Of a stretch of DNA of 32,320 nt, positions 24,075 to 29,345 are shown one piece after another. The stretch lies in the IMG/VR virus record IMGVR_UViG_3300007734_000579, positions 1 to 32,320 of that record; one strand, written 5' to 3'. Every line of letters begins with the position of its first letter. Positions within the stretch are counted from its first letter, which is position 1. The notes under the pieces are model-generated. The model saw nothing but the letters and a program-made list of their open reading frames with translations. It was not told the origin of the DNA and searched no databases. Source of the DNA: a virus. Position numbers and translations under genes: made by a program.

Positions 24075-24493
24075 GTGTTCTCCTTTATGCCGTGTGCGGC
24101 TTCTACCAAGTCAATCAAGATTGCAGGTGCGTGCCATTCATGTTTGTGGGGTTCAAACTTGGTTAGCACATCAAAGCGTTGTTCGTGCGTCAGCGGCTTG
24201 CGCTGTGGTGTCCAGCCAAGTGATGTTGCAATTCTGATTGCCGCTGATTTGTCAATCACAGGCTCCTGCTCTGGCTGTGCCTTTTGAATCTTGTGACCTT
24301 CGGATGCGCAAACGCCTACCAACAAACAATCGCCAGTTCTAACCTTTGGCTGCTCTGGCTGTGCCAATTGCGCTTTCAAGTTCTTGATGACAATCTTAAA
24401 AGCATTAGCTTCACAGTGTCGGGCGCAAGGTGCTGGTCGCTCCTGCTTTACTGCCTCTGTACTGTCCAAGATTTGCATTTGTTTTAAGCTCAT
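24071..24493 (-). CDS. Hypothetical early protein (140 aa)
   Basis: No enzyme motif is visible. The N-terminal half contains a short helix (NAFKIVIKNLKAQLAQPEQP) with a low-complexity Gln/Pro/Glu segment around QKAQPEQEPVIDKSAA. The second half, ATSLGWTPQRKPLTHEQRFD and HEWHAPAILIDLVEAAHGI, resembles a C-terminal module I associate with accessory proteins of Burkholderiales phages and prophages. It is coupled by ATGA overlaps on both sides. Function unknown. Confidence 0.7.
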   Translation of the reverse strand: MSLKQMQILDSTEAVKQERPAPCARHCEANAFKIVIKNLKAQLAQPEQPKVRTGDCLLVGVCASEGHKIQKAQPEQEPVIDKSAAIRIATSLGWTPQRKPLTHEQRFDVLTKFEPHKHEWHAPAILIDLVEAAHGIKENT

Positions 24494-24636
24494 TTCAGCA
24501 CCTCTTGTTCCAACACTTCCATAGCTTCATCAATTCGTTCATACAGGTAGTCGGGCATTCGGTGTTTGTCTGCAAATGACCATGATTCAACCGCCGCCAA
24601 CAGCTTGATGAGTTGCAGGATTTGTTCTTTAGTCAT
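24490..24636 (-). CDS. Small helical protein (48 aa)
   Basis: The 48-aa protein MTKEQILQLIKLLAAVESWS... ends EAMEVLEQEVLK and is predicted to form two amphipathic helices. Its start overlaps the stop of the HTH protein (ATGA) and its stop overlaps the next start (ATGA), so it is a coupled gene in the leftward operon. Function unknown. Confidence 0.65.
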   Translation of the reverse strand: MTKEQILQLIKLLAAVESWSFADKHRMPDYLYERIDEAMEVLEQEVLK

Positions 24637-24971
24637 GCTGCCATCCTCTGATTCATTTCAATGTTGTACCGCTTTGATCTGCTTCGTGCTTGACGCTCTG
24701 CACCCGTCATCTTTTCTCGCTTTGCGTCTTTGCCTTTACCGATCTTGTAGACCTTAATGGAATCCCGTCCGAGAATGTCCTTCTCCCAAAAGCAGATATG
24801 TGCAGCACCCACCGCATGAAGTTCTCGCGTGTATTGCAGAACAGTCACATAATGCAAACCCGTCTCCTCTGCTAACTCTTTACAAGTCAGCGTACCGTCA
24901 AGCATTGCCTTAATTAAGTGTGCTTGTGATATTGCATTGATCTTGATGATCTTTTTGTTTTTAGGTGGCAT
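24633..24971 (-). CDS. Helix-turn-helix protein (112 aa)
   Basis: Residues about 27-50 (GTLTCKELAEETGLHYVTVL) form a clear winged-helix or HTH reader. A C-terminal basic tail with GAERQARSRSKRYNIEMNQR follows, a tail pattern I associate with other phage HTH proteins. ATG 24971 is chosen because GGAG lies five bases upstream; an upstream in-frame extension lacks a ribosome site and overlaps the preceding small gene. It may regulate early transcription, possibly at the divergent control region. It is embedded deep in the leftward operon and does not sit next to an operator, so a CI-like repressor role is not supported. Confidence 0.72.
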   Translation of the reverse strand: MPPKNKKIIKINAISQAHLIKAMLDGTLTCKELAEETGLHYVTVLQYTRELHAVGAAHICFWEKDILGRDSIKVYKIGKGKDAKREKMTGAERQARSRSKRYNIEMNQRMAA

Positions 24972-25119
24972 TTGGTCTCCAATCCTCATACCAACCATCA
25001 ACATACATTTCATGGAATCCCCATGCAAATAGCCAAGTCCAACTAAGTGCAGAGTCACGGGGATAGTTAATCTTTGCCATCATGAGACAAAGTTCTTTGC
25101 TCGGAGGTGGTGCTTTCAT
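24961..25119 (-). CDS. Small Trp-rich protein (52 aa)
   Basis: The protein begins MKAPPPSKELCLMMAKINYP and its second half is aromatic: LSWTWLFAWGFHEMYVDGWY, five Trp within about 25 residues. The hydrophobic stretch is short and interrupted, so membrane insertion is uncertain. GAGGGAAGC precedes the ATG. It overlaps the upstream gene by four bases (ATGA) and the HTH gene by 11. No family recognised. Confidence 0.62.
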   Translation of the reverse strand: MKAPPPSKELCLMMAKINYPRDSALSWTWLFAWGFHEMYVDGWYEDWRPNAT

Positions 25120-25367
25120 GCTTCCCTCGCTTTCAGCATGGCGTCGGCCATCGAATACATGCCCAATGCAATGCGGTCTTGCATTTCTGGGCCAATGTCT
25201 TGCGCGGGCTTGAGGCCGACCATGAAGCCTTGCAGGGCCTTGGCCGCAAAGTAGTCGCGCAAGGTCATGCCGTTTTGGTCAATCTCATATTCTTTGGCAA
25301 TGTCTGAATGTTCAGACTTTATGAGCAGTGCTTTTTGTTTGCCCGGAAATGCTGGTGGGTTATTCAT
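25116..25367 (-). CDS. Conserved accessory phage protein (83 aa)
   Basis: The protein starts MNNPPAFPGKQKALL and carries GMTLRDYFAAKALQGFMVGL (about 33-52), then MYSMADAMLKAREA at the end. The pattern NPPAFP...GMTLRDYFAAKALQG...ADAMLKARE is common in beta- and gammaproteobacterial prophages. Function is unknown. ATG 25367 overlaps the upstream stop (ATGA), which decides the start; the upstream in-frame extension is the other gene's sequence. Confidence 0.75.
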   Translation of the reverse strand: MNNPPAFPGKQKALLIKSEHSDIAKEYEIDQNGMTLRDYFAAKALQGFMVGLKPAQDIGPEMQDRIALGMYSMADAMLKAREA

Positions 25368-25582
25368 TTCTTCATGTTCCTTACATAAGCAGTAAACGAT
25401 TGAATCGTGTCTTTGCCAAACGCAAGAGTGCATTTCTCAAGTTCTTTGGCGACTTCTTCGATCACTTCGTTTCGCGCATTGGTTTCGGCGTATCGGATTA
25501 TTTGGTGTTTGCGCGACCCTTGAAGTCCCCAATCGCCTTGTCTGCGACTGAGTTCTTCAAACGCTTCATCTTCCGGACTCAA
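25364..25582 (-). CDS. Hypothetical early protein (72 aa, TTG start)
   Basis: The protein reads MSPEDEAFEELSRRQGDWGL and later RNEVIEEVAKELEKCTLAFG. It is acidic at the start, helical in the second half and ends YVRNMKK. The TTG start at 25582 overlaps the upstream stop TGA. GAGGAT lies upstream. No functional motif visible. Confidence 0.65.
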   Translation of the reverse strand: MSPEDEAFEELSRRQGDWGLQGSRKHQIIRYAETNARNEVIEEVAKELEKCTLAFGKDTIQSFTAYVRNMKK

Positions 25583-25815
25583 AACCCAATATCCTCATCA
25601 GCGGGTAAGCCTTCGTACTTCGGCTCTTTTGGTTTAGGGTCGTTCATGTATGCCCAACCGTCCCACCCCGCATAGATGGGCATTACATCGAGTTTCAGCA
25701 TAGGGCCGTTCTTTGTGTCAATGACTGACCCAATGCGGATGTATCGTTTCTTTTCTTCACCCTTTGCGTTTGTGTAAGAACCCGCAACGACTGTGATTTC
25801 TTTAAGCAGTGCCAT
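25579..25815 (-). CDS. Exonuclease-linked hypothetical protein (78 aa)
   Basis: The protein begins MALLKEITVVAGSYTNAKGE and contains KKRYIRIGSVIDTKNGPMLK, a beta-strand-rich pattern compatible with an OB-fold or small DNA-binding domain, then a Trp-rich loop and a Pro/Lys/Glu-rich tail. It directly follows the YqaJ exonuclease and overlaps it by 14 bases, so a single-strand DNA-binding or accessory role in recombination is plausible. That role is inference from context. Confidence 0.68.
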   Translation of the reverse strand: MALLKEITVVAGSYTNAKGEEKKRYIRIGSVIDTKNGPMLKLDVMPIYAGWDGWAYMNDPKPKEPKYEGLPADEDIGF

Positions 25816-26419
25816 TTTTTTCTTTCAAAAGTAAGTTTAGTTTTGTGTCAAGATCAGCGAGAAACTTCACCACTTCGGCATCCATTTCACTGATTAGCTT
25901 CTCGTCTCTCTCAACTCGTTTGGTGAACATTTCCAACCCTTTTAGTCGCGGGTCAAAGGAAACGAAATCACACCATTCTTTACCCGTACATCTAAGCTGA
26001 AACTGAATTTGCTTGATGTACTTTGAGGGTACTGTTTTGGACAATAGAGTGTCGATGTGGGTTGAAGTGTTGGGGCACTTGATCTCGATGATTCCATTGC
26101 CCACAATCCCATCGGGTGAGGCTCCAGCCATTTCAATGTCCGGATGTGGAATAAATCCCACTTGCTCAACCAATACAGAATTCACCATTTCGTAGTGCGC
26201 TCGGGCCAATGGTTCAGTCTCTGTGCCCCACTGCATTGATGAGTTTGTGAAGGAATCAGCTTTCTCACCCGTCAATCGTTCACAAATGAGTTGGGCCATG
26301 TAATCGTCCCGTGACGCACCATAACCACCCGTCTTAAGTTTTGCCATCACATCTGAGACGCGAGAGGCCGTTACCTTACCCAAACGGGCGGCAAACCATT
26401 CCGGTGTACCTTGTTCCAT
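25802..26419 (-). CDS. YqaJ-type (lambda exonuclease-like) recombinase exonuclease
   Basis: This 205-aa nuclease has the N-terminal EQGTPEWFAARLGKVTASRV signature and the substrate-binding motif WGTETEPLAR (64-73). The catalytic core GASPDGIV...GIIEIKCPN follows (Asp103, Glu112, Lys114). Together with the ERF protein encoded immediately upstream it forms a two-component recombination system: the exonuclease resects 5' ends and ERF anneals the exposed strands. This supports concatemer formation, repair and gene exchange. Start codon overlaps the ERF stop (TAATG). All catalytic residues are present. Confidence 0.92.
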   Translation of the reverse strand: MEQGTPEWFAARLGKVTASRVSDVMAKLKTGGYGASRDDYMAQLICERLTGEKADSFTNSSMQWGTETEPLARAHYEMVNSVLVEQVGFIPHPDIEMAGASPDGIVGNGIIEIKCPNTSTHIDTLLSKTVPSKYIKQIQFQLRCTGKEWCDFVSFDPRLKGLEMFTKRVERDEKLISEMDAEVVKFLADLDTKLNLLLKEKNGTA

Positions 26420-27015
26420 TACAGACTCGCTTTCTTCAAGTCTTTGGCAATGATGATGGCATTCTTAGCTGCGGCATCGTGTCCGGCAACCTTAATGGCC
26501 TCAAAGTAAGCGGTTTTTAATTCATCCTCTGTGGTGGCGGCGTCAATGGATGCGATTAAAGGGGCAATAAGGACGGTCTTTGACGCGACTGCATGGGTAT
26601 GGGCATCTGCATCGTTGTCGGCCTCTGTGGGGATGCTAAAGGCTTGAAACGCTGCATATTTGTAAGCTGCTGACATAGCTTTGTTGGTGGCTTTGTCTCC
26701 GCTGTCCATTGCTTCGCCAAATGTCTTAACGGTGTGTTTTGACCCATCTTCTGCTGAGACAAAATCAAACTCAACCTCAACAGTCACATAAAACAATGCG
26801 CCACCCGATTTGCTTGCTCGTTCAACACATTCACGGGTAAGAACACGGGGCAGAATGCAAAGGCTGTGCTTTGCCAATAGGGGCGCAATAGCGTTATACA
26901 CATCATCAATGCCCCTAAAGTTGTATCCGCTGCCCTGCATATTCCTACGGTCTTTTGTGATGCCAACTGAGGACAATTCTGATTGAACAGCGTTAATGGC
27001 TTTATAAACTTTCAT
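26419..27015 (-). CDS. erf: ERF family single-strand annealing protein
   Basis: This 198-aa protein has the ERF core: MQGSGYNFRGIDDVYNAIAP (26-45), SGGALFYVTVEVEFDFV, then GEAMDSGDKATNKAMSAAYK (about 105-124) and the FSIPTE ending motif. The C-terminal about 60 residues are helical. The role is single-strand annealing and strand invasion in phage recombination, as for P22 Erf. A well-spaced AAAGGA precedes ATG 27015, which overlaps the upstream stop by ATGA. It is paired with the exonuclease gene downstream. Confidence 0.93.
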   Translation of the reverse strand: MKVYKAINAVQSELSSVGITKDRRNMQGSGYNFRGIDDVYNAIAPLLAKHSLCILPRVLTRECVERASKSGGALFYVTVEVEFDFVSAEDGSKHTVKTFGEAMDSGDKATNKAMSAAYKYAAFQAFSIPTEADNDADAHTHAVASKTVLIAPLIASIDAATTEDELKTAYFEAIKVAGHDAAAKNAIIIAKDLKKASL

Positions 27016-27215
27016 TTGGAATCCTTTGAAATTAAGTCAAGTTGGAGGGATTTGATTTCGTCTTTTGCGTTATCAATGTGGTTGACCAACACGCGAATGT
27101 GGCCTTCCAACATTTGGATGCGGTACAGCAGTCGTTCGACTTGATCGGCATCGCCATTGCGGTAAAGGGTCTCTGATGTTTGTTTAACAGAATTGATGAT
27201 GTAATCAGCGTCCAT
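27012..27215 (-). CDS. Small coiled-coil early protein (67 aa)
   Basis: From ATG 27215 (GGAGA six bases upstream) the protein is almost entirely helical: VERLLYRIQMLEGHIRVLVN and NAKDEIKSLQLDLISKDSK form a coiled coil. It directly precedes erf (ATGA overlap). Small coiled-coil proteins next to annealing proteins sometimes modulate them; here the function is unknown. Confidence 0.7.
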   Translation of the reverse strand: MDADYIINSVKQTSETLYRNGDADQVERLLYRIQMLEGHIRVLVNHIDNAKDEIKSLQLDLISKDSK

Positions 27216-27394
27216 TACGGTCTCCAAATAAAACAATCAAGAGCAAGCACGATAAGACCTATGAGGCTCACCACACGAGCGACCTTATCGGCAAGAGTAA
27301 GACGGGCCACATGAATTTCAATGCAAGCACCGTTCTCCAATGAGTTGGGGAATGCTTCGTTGAATGTGCGCGGGAATTTGGTTCTGTTAAGCAT
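27215..27394 (-). CDS. Small membrane protein (59 aa)
   Basis: The start ATG 27394 has a strong GGAGG six bases upstream. The N-terminal part is polar (MLNRTKFPRTFNEAFPNSLE); the C-terminal about 25 residues contain a membrane segment (VARVVSLIGLIVLALDCFIW). The stop TAA overlaps the next ATG. As a very early membrane protein it could act on host physiology or superinfection, but nothing in the sequence shows which. Confidence 0.68.
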   Translation of the reverse strand: MLNRTKFPRTFNEAFPNSLENGACIEIHVARLTLADKVARVVSLIGLIVLALDCFIWRP

Positions 27395-27737
27395 GGAAGT
27401 CCTCCAACATGGTGCTGTGGTGTTTCTTGATCTGCGCGTAGATAAACGCTTGATCTTCTGCCGACAGTTCATAGGTCACATCGGTTCCGGCTGGTTCATC
27501 TTCAAAAGCCTCAACCGTGTAAGCAAACCAATAGATGAATGCTTGATCTTCTGCTGTCAGTTCGTAAGTCACATCGGTTCCGGCGGGTTCATCTTCAAAA
27601 GCCTCAGTCGTGTAAGCAAACCAATCGTAGGTTTCTGAAAGACCGACAGAATCATCGGCTTCAAAATAGTCATACTCGACCGTGAGATAACCGTAGTCAA
27701 TGCTGTGGACTTCGGTGGTGTAGGTTAGATTTCTCAT
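27387..27737 (-). CDS. First gene of the leftward operon: acidic protein with perfect-phase 31-aa duplication
   Basis: This 116-aa acidic protein begins MRNLTYTTEVHSIDYGYLTV. Residues 39-69 and 70-100 are near-identical tandem copies of the unit WFAYT-x-EAFEDEPAGTDVTYEL-x-AEDQAFIY, differing at two residues. The strong negative charge and promoter-proximal place are reminiscent of DNA-mimic or anti-host proteins, but that is only a suggestion. GAGGAAACAC precedes ATG 27737. It is the first gene after the divergent control region, so it should be among the earliest expressed. I do not recognise a family. Confidence 0.72.
   Translation of the reverse strand: MRNLTYTTEVHSIDYGYLTVEYDYFEADDSVGLSETYDWFAYTTEAFEDEPAGTDVTYELTAEDQAFIYWFAYTVEAFEDEPAGTDVTYELSAEDQAFIYAQIKKHHSTMLEDFHA
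27438..27623 (-). repeat. 93-bp in-frame tandem duplication
   Basis: Bases 27531-27623 and 27438-27530 are adjacent copies of a 93-bp unit within the 116-aa gene, differing at a small number of bases. High nucleotide identity points to a recent duplication. Confidence 0.9.
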
Positions 27738-27778
27738 GTGTTTCCTCTAATAGACCCTATGCGTTGTGCTGGGGAATG

Positions 27779-27799
27779 AATGTACTGTATCACTACATT
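27779..27799. promoter_or_regulatory. Dyad 1, operator-like
   Basis: AATGTA (27779-27784) and TACATT (27794-27799) are perfect inverted repeats with a 9-base spacer whose inner part (TGTATCA) extends the near-symmetry. It lies between the candidate leftward -10 and the leader of the first leftward gene. Confidence 0.5.
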
Positions 27800-27809
27800 T
27801 AGCAATGTG

Positions 27810-27829
27810 CATTAGGACTTTCCCTAATG
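27810..27829. promoter_or_regulatory. Dyad 2, operator-like
   Basis: CATTAGG (27810-27816) and CCTAATG (27823-27829) are perfect inverted repeats separated by 6 bases, with TG/CA symmetry continuing just outside. The half-site spacing of about 13 bases suits a dimeric HTH protein. The DNA can also be read as a small hairpin, but it has no T-tract. Confidence 0.55.
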
Positions 27830-27860
27830 TGCAAAAATACAACATCTAGCACAATAAATC

Positions 27861-28049
27861 ATGTTCCCACATTGCTTCCCATCTGAAAAGCAGTATCGTG
27901 AATGGGTCAGCTACGCCAAAATCGTTGCTGAACCCGTCCATATCTGTGAGGACTGCACAAAGGATTTTCAGAGGGAAATGCTGCTTGAAGAACGGTGCAA
28001 ACCCTCACCGAAATGGCTCATTGGCAAAAAACCCGAAGGAACAACATGA
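27861..28049 (+). CDS. Small Cys-rich early protein (62 aa)
   Basis: The protein contains CEDCTKDFQREMLLEERC (about residues 29-46), a pattern CxDCTxxFQxxMxxExRC that I recall from accessory proteins of Burkholderiales phages and that probably binds zinc. It ends in a basic tail. No Shine-Dalgarno sequence is visible before ATG 27861 (the upstream codon in frame is followed by a stop), so translation may be leaderless or weak. It is the first gene rightward of the divergent region and couples to the next gene by ATGA. Confidence 0.7.
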   Translation: MFPHCFPSEKQYREWVSYAKIVAEPVHICEDCTKDFQREMLLEERCKPSPKWLIGKKPEGTT

Positions 28050-28192
28050 AAGCACTCGTAGGAATTTGGTTCGCTCTGTCTGTCAGCATGGCATGGGCAT
28101 CTTGCACCACTCACACAATCATGTCGGGTGGACGCATCGTGACCTGCACGACTTGCTGCTACGGTAGCAATTGCACAACAAATTGTTTTTAG
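28046..28192 (+). CDS. Exported Cys-rich micro-protein (48 aa)
   Basis: A signal peptide (MKALVGIWFALSVSMAWA) is followed by a mature peptide of about 30 residues with six cysteines and the motif VTCTTCCYGSNCTTNCF at the end. The -3 residue (Trp) does not fit a lipobox, so cleavage by signal peptidase I is expected. I recall similar C-T-T-C-C-rich phage peptides with unknown function. AAGGA precedes the ATG, which overlaps the previous stop. A periplasmic disulfide-bonded peptide in an early region could affect the envelope or exclude other phages (inference). Confidence 0.75.
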   Translation: MKALVGIWFALSVSMAWASCTTHTIMSGGRIVTCTTCCYGSNCTTNCF

Positions 28193-28196
28193 GGTG

Positions 28197-28227
28197 TTGA
28201 CACGCCATCAAAGATTGTGCGTATAAT
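28197..28227 (+). promoter_or_regulatory. Strong sigma70-type promoter for the structured RNA
   Basis: A perfect -35 hexamer TTGACA (28197-28202) and a perfect -10 TATAAT (28222-28227) are separated by 19 bases, two longer than optimal. The predicted +1 is near 28234, exactly at the first base of the 5' hairpin. It is the best promoter match I see in the window. Confidence 0.75.
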
Positions 28228-28233
28228 CTAAAC

Positions 28234-28390
28234 CGTCTAGAGTGGCATCTAGACGATAACGCGAATCTTGAACCCCGTAAGGTACTGTGTGGTCTTGTAC
28301 GACAGCAGGCGAGATTTTTGATTCGCGTCAATCGTCTTGTTGTTGCTCTCGCCAAGAGCCAAGACCACAGAGCATCTTGCGGGGTTTTTG
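28234..28390 (+). ncRNA. Candidate structured RNA 1 (hairpin plus pseudoknotted long stem, U-tract end)
   Basis: About 157 nt without a supported reading frame. Helix A: CGTCTAGA (28234-28241) with TCTAGACG (28248-28255), 8 bp, 6-nt loop. Helix C: 28271-28297 with 28360-28386, 27 positions with only two mismatches (A28284/C28373, G28287/G28370) and two G-U pairs; its 3' end runs into UUUUU (28385-28389), so it is also an intrinsic terminator. Helix D inside it: GGCGAGA (28308-28314) with TCTCGCC (28347-28353). Helix B: GACGAT..CGCGAATC (28252-28267) with GATTCGCG...ATCGTC (28320-28336), 14 bp; its 3' side is in the loop of D, so B with C and D is a pseudoknot, or B is an alternative to C. A and the outer part of B compete for 28252-28255. 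Function unknown: an attenuator, antitermination site, replication primer or trans-acting RNA are all possible. Confidence 0.7.
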
Positions 28391-28392
28391 CT

Positions 28393-28520
28393 TTTGGACA
28401 ACACAATGCGGTGCTGTCGATGGTTGTGTTTGAGATACCCTGCTACACGAGCAAACCAAAGCAGGGGGCGTGGGCGAACCTTAGAGCGCGGTGGTTGAAA
28501 TAGTCTGAGGTAGTGCGATG
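28393..28520 (+). other. Non-coding leader with two hairpins downstream of RNA 1
   Basis: No supported gene lies here. Two hairpins are visible: AACACAA (28400-28406) with TTGTGTT (28424-28430), and CCCTGCT (28438-28444) with AGCAGGG (28460-28466, 15-nt loop). The region may be the leader of the replication genes if transcription reads through the RNA 1 terminator. A short reading frame covering part of it has no ribosome site. Confidence 0.45.
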
Positions 28521-28527
28521 CGATGAC

Positions 28528-28755
28528 ATGGCTCCGAAAAGCAAGTCACGGCACAGAGCGAACTTTGTTTATGAACACGGTAAGGCTGTGCTTTGCTCCA
28601 ACAATCACCAAAAAGCAAATAAGAATAAGAGAGTCAGAGGATGTGAGTTTTATCAACTGAGAGGAAAAAAATGGACTTATTTGAAACGGGATTCGACAGA
28701 TTTTGGTCAGCATGGCCTAAAAGCCCCCGCAAGGGTGGCAAGTCAGAGTGCTTGA
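28528..28755 (+). CDS. Possible small basic protein (75 aa)
   Basis: From ATG 28528 the frame reads MAPKSKSRHRANFVYEHGKA, then LCSNNHQKANKNKRVRGCEF and LRGKKWTYLKRD. It is very basic with two cysteines and a His, which could bind nucleic acid or zinc. A GTG at 28513 would add five residues. There is no good ribosome site, and the 3' 85 bases overlap the next gene in another frame, so the frame may be partly fortuitous. A competing frame from ATG 28523 (45 aa) ends just before the next ribosome site. Confidence 0.35.
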   Translation: MAPKSKSRHRANFVYEHGKAVLCSNNHQKANKNKRVRGCEFYQLRGKKWTYLKRDSTDFGQHGLKAPARVASQSA

Positions 28756-29033
28756 AGAAATGGCAAAAGTTCTACTGTGAGACTTGTGCCGATCAAATCA
28801 TCAAACATCTTGAGTGGATGAAAACCACTGACCAATGGCGCAAAGATAACGGGGCATTCATTCCCGCACCTTTGGTCTACCTTAATCAACAAAGATGGGA
28901 CGGGGCAGAGATACCCGACACAGCCCCCAAAGCAGACCCCGCACTAGAGAAGATCAAAGCCGACATTGAGAGGGCTGCACCAATGCCAAGCCACATCCGC
29001 GAACGACTTGCTCAACTGAGGGGTAAAGCATGA
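28671..29033 (+). CDS. Putative phage replication protein (C-terminal O/DnaT-like module)
   Basis: This 120-aa protein starts MDLFETGFDRFWSAWPKSPR and continues with KKWQKFYCE, HLEWMKTTDQWRKDNGAFIP and PLVYLNQQRWDGAEIPD. The pattern F-x-x-FW-x-A-[WY]-P...K..K..C/A-x-x-W and the YLNQ-x-RWDG motif are typical of C-terminal modules of phage replication initiation proteins. Here the module stands alone without an N-terminal winged helix. It is the only recognisable replication-type gene in the genome. GAGAGG lies five to six bases before the ATG. The basic C-terminus ends RLAQLRGKA and overlaps the next gene by ATGA. Confidence 0.75.
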   Translation: MDLFETGFDRFWSAWPKSPRKGGKSECLKKWQKFYCETCADQIIKHLEWMKTTDQWRKDNGAFIPAPLVYLNQQRWDGAEIPDTAPKADPALEKIKADIERAAPMPSHIRERLAQLRGKA

Positions 29034-29275
29034 CCAAAGAACAAGCACACGCACTGCTCAACTTTGTGAAGTTGGGGTTTGCAATTCCCGCATGGCGTAT
29101 CAACAAAGCACTGACCATCACGGGAGACTTGAATGCTCAGAGAGTTAGCCGATCATTACGCGACATTGGCGATGACGAAGGGATGGACAGAGTACACACG
29201 CCATCGGGTGAAAGAACTGCGCGATTCGAACGATATGTGGAAAGAATTACCCCGATTGGTGAAGGAGCGCATTGA
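29030..29275 (+). CDS. Small early protein with C-terminal overlap (81 aa)
   Basis: The N-terminal 35 residues (MTKEQAHALLNFVKLGFAIP and AWRINKALTITGDL) match a short module I recall from phage replication regions. The remaining 46 residues are encoded in DNA that also codes the next protein in another frame, and their composition (Arg/Asp/Gly/Glu-rich) may be an extension by frame accident. The stop TGA overlaps ATG 29275 of the nuclease gene (TGATG), which argues that the whole frame is translated. Start overlaps the previous stop (ATGA). Confidence 0.65.
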   Translation: MTKEQAHALLNFVKLGFAIPAWRINKALTITGDLNAQRVSRSLRDIGDDEGMDRVHTPSGERTARFERYVERITPIGEGAH

Positions 29276-29345
29276 TGGACATAAAAACGCCGAGAGGGAG
29301 AGAATCGCTCAAAGCGGAAGCCCGAGCAATGGCGATATTCGCTAA
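29133..29345 (+). CDS. Overlapping small early protein (70 aa)
   Basis: The protein begins MLRELADHYATLAMTKGWTE and continues YTRHRVKELRDSNDMWKELP, a pattern (RELADHYATLA...GW..Y..HR.KEL) found as a stand-alone small protein in related phages. GGAG (29123-29126) is placed six bases before the ATG, a perfect ribosome site. It overlaps the previous gene by 143 bases in another frame and the nuclease gene by 71. The helical protein has unknown function. Confidence 0.72.
   Translation: MLRELADHYATLAMTKGWTEYTRHRVKELRDSNDMWKELPRLVKERIDGHKNAERERIAQSGSPSNGDIR

Larger units (their letters stand above)
27738..27860. promoter_or_regulatory. Divergent early control region
   Basis: This 123-bp gap separates the leftward operon (ATG 27737) from the rightward operon (ATG 27861). 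It is AT-rich and holds two dyad elements, described separately. On the minus strand a candidate promoter is TGCACA, 16-bp spacer, TACAGT preceded by TGA, overlapping both dyads; match to consensus is modest. No clear rightward promoter is visible here. A regulator binding the dyads could switch between early transcripts (inference). Confidence 0.55.

Noticed and set aside
28119-28503. A 95-aa minus-strand frame (28119-28406) and a 61-aa plus-strand TTG frame (28318-28503) across RNA 1
   Set aside because: Neither has a ribosome site or recognisable sequence, and both cover the helices of the structured RNA.
28523-28660. 45-aa frame upstream of the replication-type gene
   Set aside because: ATG 28523 is 12 bases from the nearest GAGG, the product has no recognisable features, and the alternative frame from 28528 looks slightly more protein-like. 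Neither is certain.
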